The position numbers and the translations under genes are program-made. Below the pieces are notes generated by a model. That model was given only the letters and a program-made list of their open reading frames with translations. It did not search any database and was not told where the DNA came from. From Vibrio sp. ED004 (GTDB lineage Bacteria; Pseudomonadota; Gammaproteobacteria; Enterobacterales; Vibrionaceae), in NCBI RefSeq assembly GCF_023206395.1, contig NZ_CP066149.1:186001-250000 (forward strand): DNA of 64,000 bases. The letters are read 5' to 3'. Positions 61,307 to 64,000 of this stretch are shown piece by piece. The stretch's first letter is position 1. Every line of letters begins with the position of its first letter.

Positions 61307-62587
61307 ATGCACACTTCCATTCAGCATATTGGCTGAACACATGCCCTGTCCTTATTGTTCCAAGATTTACCAACCCTTGGTCATTAAACCATTGATTTGG
61401 CATCGCATAGCTTGATAGGGGACTCGCTGCACTGACCCAACTTGTCATTGAGATATGTTGGAACGGCGGCTTATACCTAACTGTTTTAACCTTCGGTGTA
61501 ACCGTTGAGGCTTCTTCCAAAGTTTCAACTGGATACTACGAAGTCTTCTTCGTAGCCACCCTGCTAACCTTGAGAACTCTCTGCTGCTATTGGTGATCCT
61601 GAAGTATTGACTGAACCCTCTTAACACTGGGTTTAAAGCTTTTATGACTTGCTCAAGTGGCTTACCGCACCCTCGCTTTGTCAGTCGCTTTAACTTACTT
61701 TTGAACCCTTTCAGTTTCTTAGTTTGAATGCGGGTAAATTGACTCCCGATTTCTACACCTAAGAACTTCACGCCATCACGGCTGTGCGCTATATGTGATT
61801 TCGTCTGATTCACTGTGAGTTTAAGCTCTCCTTCTAGGATCTTCGTCGCTTGTGCAAGGGCATTCTCTGCTCCTGCCTTGCTACGACAAAAGATGAGTAT
61901 GTCATCCGCATAACGAACGAGCCTATGGTCACGCTTTCGCATTTCCTGATCGAACGCATCAAGGTAGATATTGGCAATCAAAGGACTGATAACACCACCT
62001 TGTGGACTTCCTAGCTCTGTCTCCTGCCAACTACCGTCTATCATCACGCCACTTTTCAGAAACTGTTTTATCAGCTCTAACACGCTGCTATCTGTGACTC
62101 GCCTTCTGATGCTCTTGAGGATCAACTCATGGTCGAGTTTGTCAAAGCACTTCGACAAGTCCATATCTACGACGTGCTGTAATCCGTATCGGCGGATAAA
62201 CATCGTGGATTTGTTGATTGCATCGTGACAACTTCGATTCGGTCTATACCCAAAACTTGATGGGTGAAATTGCTCTTCGAAGATGGGGGTGAGGATATCA
62301 TTGAGTGCTTGTTGGACAACTCTGTCCCTAACGGTTGGGATCCCAAGCAATCGTACCCCTCCGTCTTCTTTGGGTATCTCTACTCGTTTGACTGGCTGAG
62401 GTTTGTATTGCTTGGTTTTGAGTTCAGAGAGGAGTTGATCGAGGTTATCACTCAGATTTTCGGCGTAGTCGCTCAGGCTCTGCTCATCTATTCCAGCCGC
62501 GCCTTTCGCTTTCTTTACCTTTTTAAACCCTTTATACAGCCTCTCTTTGTTGAGCAGATGACCATATAAACTGTAATAAACTCGCAC
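61305..62587 (-). pseudogene. group II intron reverse transcriptase/maturase, frameshifted near the C-terminus
   Basis: Starts at GTG (62587) with AAGGAG. RT blocks as in copy 1, then the active site VRYADDILIF (Asp at 228-229), the thumb/maturase region with RGFSQYFRI and GWLRRRLRSIQLKLWKK (about 343-359). At codon 371 the frame breaks: it reads LGISRRSNISQ and stops at 61445, while the next frame reads YKPPFQHISMTSWVSAASPLSSYAMPNQWFNDQGLVNL.. (in parts) down to a stop at 61305, the C-terminal tail of this RT family. One base lost near 61475 (GG-TAT) explains it. No endonuclease domain. The full protein would be about 428 residues. Confidence 0.88.
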
Positions 62588-63327
62588 TTTCTCTCCTTGG
62601 GTTGTGTGCTGTGTGGGGACAAGTGTTTCATGTCCAGTGTGGGTGTTATTTCTCTCTGCTATTCAGCCTTCTAGCTCAATGGCAATTTACTGAAGTGTGT
62701 CAGAGTTACTCCCCTATACGGTTTCTTAGCTCAGTATCTTGCTTCCACAATCAACCAAACTAGGAATACCCCGATAGCGATTCGGTTTGGGTATCACTGA
62801 AAAAAACATCTGTTCATCACAGACTTAAAGTGTACTTCCTCCCTTCGCAGCACTGAGTGCTTTTGGCATTTCAGTGCTCCATCAGACTTGATGCTGATGG
62901 TCAGCTAAGTTTTCTCCTCCACACCATTACTGGGCTTCTCGGGCTTAGCCTTACTCACTACTACGGATTCATCTGCCACCTCGCACCAACACAGCTCTTA
63001 GCTTTCGCTTCGAGTTTGTGCTTCCAGACTTTTGGATGTGGTGTCAGGCTTCCCCAGTTACTGCACTGGCTCCCTGTTAACAATGCCACCTCAAGCACAG
63101 CATAGGTCTGACTGAGTATAGGGCTTCGCGCTATTTCGGACGCTTACCCACCTATACTGCCGAAGCAGGTTTACTTGCGTTGTGTACTGTTAACTTCCTA
63201 TCGCTTCCTTCAGACCCTGCCGTTAGCCAGCAACGCCCTTGCGATTCGGATTATCTTCCCCTCAGTCGGGGTGATTCAGGTTTCTTTCAACCTAACGGGT
63301 TTGCCAGCTTCGCTGGGCAAACAAAAA

Positions 63328-63354
63328 AGCCGAATGTGATATTCACATTCGGCT
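63328..63354 (-). terminator. intrinsic terminator of the chemoreceptor gene, intron target
   Basis: AGCCGAATGTGA / TCACATTCGGCT, a perfect 12-bp stem with a 3-base loop; six T residues follow on the minus strand (63328-63323), then the intron begins. Confidence 0.9.
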
Positions 63355-63374
63355 TTTAAATTACGAATTAGCGC

Positions 63375-64000
63375 TTAAAGCTTGAAGCGGCTGATTTCAC
63401 TCTCTAGCTCGTGAGACAGTTCAGAAAGCTGTGCTGCTTGCTCTGCAGCTTGGTGTGCTTCGTCTGCTAGCTCGTTAGATACGTCACGGATTCCTTCAGT
63501 GTTACGAGTAATCTCAGACGTTACTGACGCTTGTTCTTCTGCAGCAGAAGCAATCTGTGTTGCCATGTCGCTGATACGTTCAACAGCAGCATGAATTTGC
63601 GTTAGGCTTGCAGCCGCTGAGTTAGCGTCATCAACGCTAGTTTCAGCAAGTGTACGGCTATCATTCATGATGTTAACCGCTTTGCCTGTTGTACCTTGAA
63701 GCAATTCGATAGTCTGTTGAATCTCTTGCGTTGAACCGTGTGTACGTTGGCTCAGAACACGAACTTCATCCGCTACTACTGCGAAACCCCGACCTTGCTC
63801 ACCTGCACGTGCAGCTTCAATCGCCGCATTAAGTGCAAGTAGGTTAGTTTGTTCAGCGATACCTTGAATGTTCGACAGGATAGTGTTGATGCTATTACCG
63901 TGCTCTTCAAGTTCTAGAATCACGTTGGTTGCGATTTGAACTTCTTGAGCAAGGTTTTGGATAGAGCTTTGAGTCTGTGTTACTTGACCAGTACCGTGCT
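63375..64000 (-). CDS. methyl-accepting chemotaxis protein, C-terminal part (cut by window edge)
   Basis: Signalling domain of a chemoreceptor that controls CheA at the cell pole. The 208 visible codons are open to the edge, so the true start is outside. The kinase-control tip reads [40 protein letters not shown] (in parts), the hallmark of the family, followed by the long helical return arm rich in Ala and Gln with likely methylation sites ([12 protein letters not shown]). It ends ..[11 protein letters not shown]. No CheR-binding pentapeptide. Ligand unknown since the sensor part is missing. Confidence 0.95.
   Translation of the reverse strand, partial: HGTGQVTQTQSSIQNLAQEVQIATNVILELEEHGNSINTILSNIQGIAEQTNLLALNAAIEAARAGEQGRGFAVVADEVRVLSQRTHGSTQEIQQTIELLQGTTGKAVNIMNDSRTLAETSVDDANSAAASLTQIHAAVERISDMATQIASAAEEQASVTSEITRNTEGIRDVSNELADEAHQAAEQAAQLSELSHELESEISRFKL

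Larger units (their letters stand above)
61236..63322 (-). mobile_element. group II intron, copy 2 (complete, 2,087 nt)
   Basis: Runs on the minus strand from GTTTG at 63322 to ..CTACTCGAT at 61236. It holds about 735 nt of domains I-III, the RT gene (62587-61305), domain V (61306-61276) and domain VI (61275-61236), which has a GAGGCG-GTAA-CGCCTC stem and ends in AT, as group II introns end in AY. The 5' end lies one base after the T-run of the chemoreceptor gene's terminator. Position after a terminator and a maturase without an endonuclease domain are typical of class C introns, but the AGC triad in domain V is not, so I leave the class open. Confidence 0.9.

Overview
The window looks like a stretch of the main chromosome of a marine Vibrio (splendidus-like). 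Support is the set of protein sequences (SpeA starting at GTG to give 640 residues, long-form PurC, a class V aminotransferase of the VC1184-type subfamily) and the neighbourhood cydC-cydD-trxB / aminotransferase / maeA / purC / hut / thrS-infC-rpmI-rplT, which I recall as Vibrio-like gene order. I recognised no tRNA or rRNA gene, CRISPR array or complete prophage.

Layout. 1-1423: the 5' part of a group II intron (RT on the minus strand, cut by the window edge) placed just past the terminator of speB. 1497-4348: speA-speB, arginine to agmatine to putrescine. 4758-7707: a methyltransferase, then an aldehyde dehydrogenase/TetR pair with a palindromic operator. 8185-9715: a decayed ABC-F gene. 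9830-11068: an LRR-protein kinase. 11167-12907: a small gene split by a 1,289-bp ISL3-type insertion sequence with a clean 8-bp target duplication. 12943-16656: yqfB and the translation operon thrS-infC-rpmI-rplT (infC starts with ATT). 17020-19752: a DUF3187 outer-membrane protein, a Spo0M-like protein and hutC. 19866-25439: hutI-hutG-hutU-hutH, the complete histidine-to-glutamate pathway, with HutC-type operators in front of hutC and hutI. 25651-33901: DUF3581, a small membrane methyltransferase, YdiJ, DUF3334, DUF2786, an OmpA lipoprotein and a Sel1/J-domain membrane protein. 34067-36925: a Cys-rich small protein, a LexA-controlled SulA-like gene, purC with a PurR-like site, and an unknown gene. 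37129-49608: a frameshifted DEAH helicase, maeA, sanA, a DASS transporter, glpM, two GGDEF proteins (one frameshifted), DUF2797 and a LysR regulator. 49816-52518: a DJ-1/PfpI protein and a two-gene unit of a 2-oxoglutarate/Fe dioxygenase plus a class V aminotransferase. 52519-56328: an AT-rich accessory patch of small orphan genes and decayed fragments. 56329-60948: trxB and cydDC. 61236-63322: a second, complete copy of the intron, placed just past the terminator of a chemoreceptor gene (63375 to the edge).

Themes. The two intron copies are near-identical, in the same orientation and about 61.9 kb apart, so they bracket almost everything here. Both sit immediately after the T-run of an intrinsic terminator, so neither interrupts a gene. 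Several genes carry single-base frameshifts (intron RT, ABC-F, transposase, helicase, one GGDEF gene). Some may be real decay, but the number in 64 kb means sequencing error has to be considered first. I see no convincing large new system. The least explained parts are the small-gene patch at 53.6-56.0 kb and the dioxygenase/aminotransferase pair.
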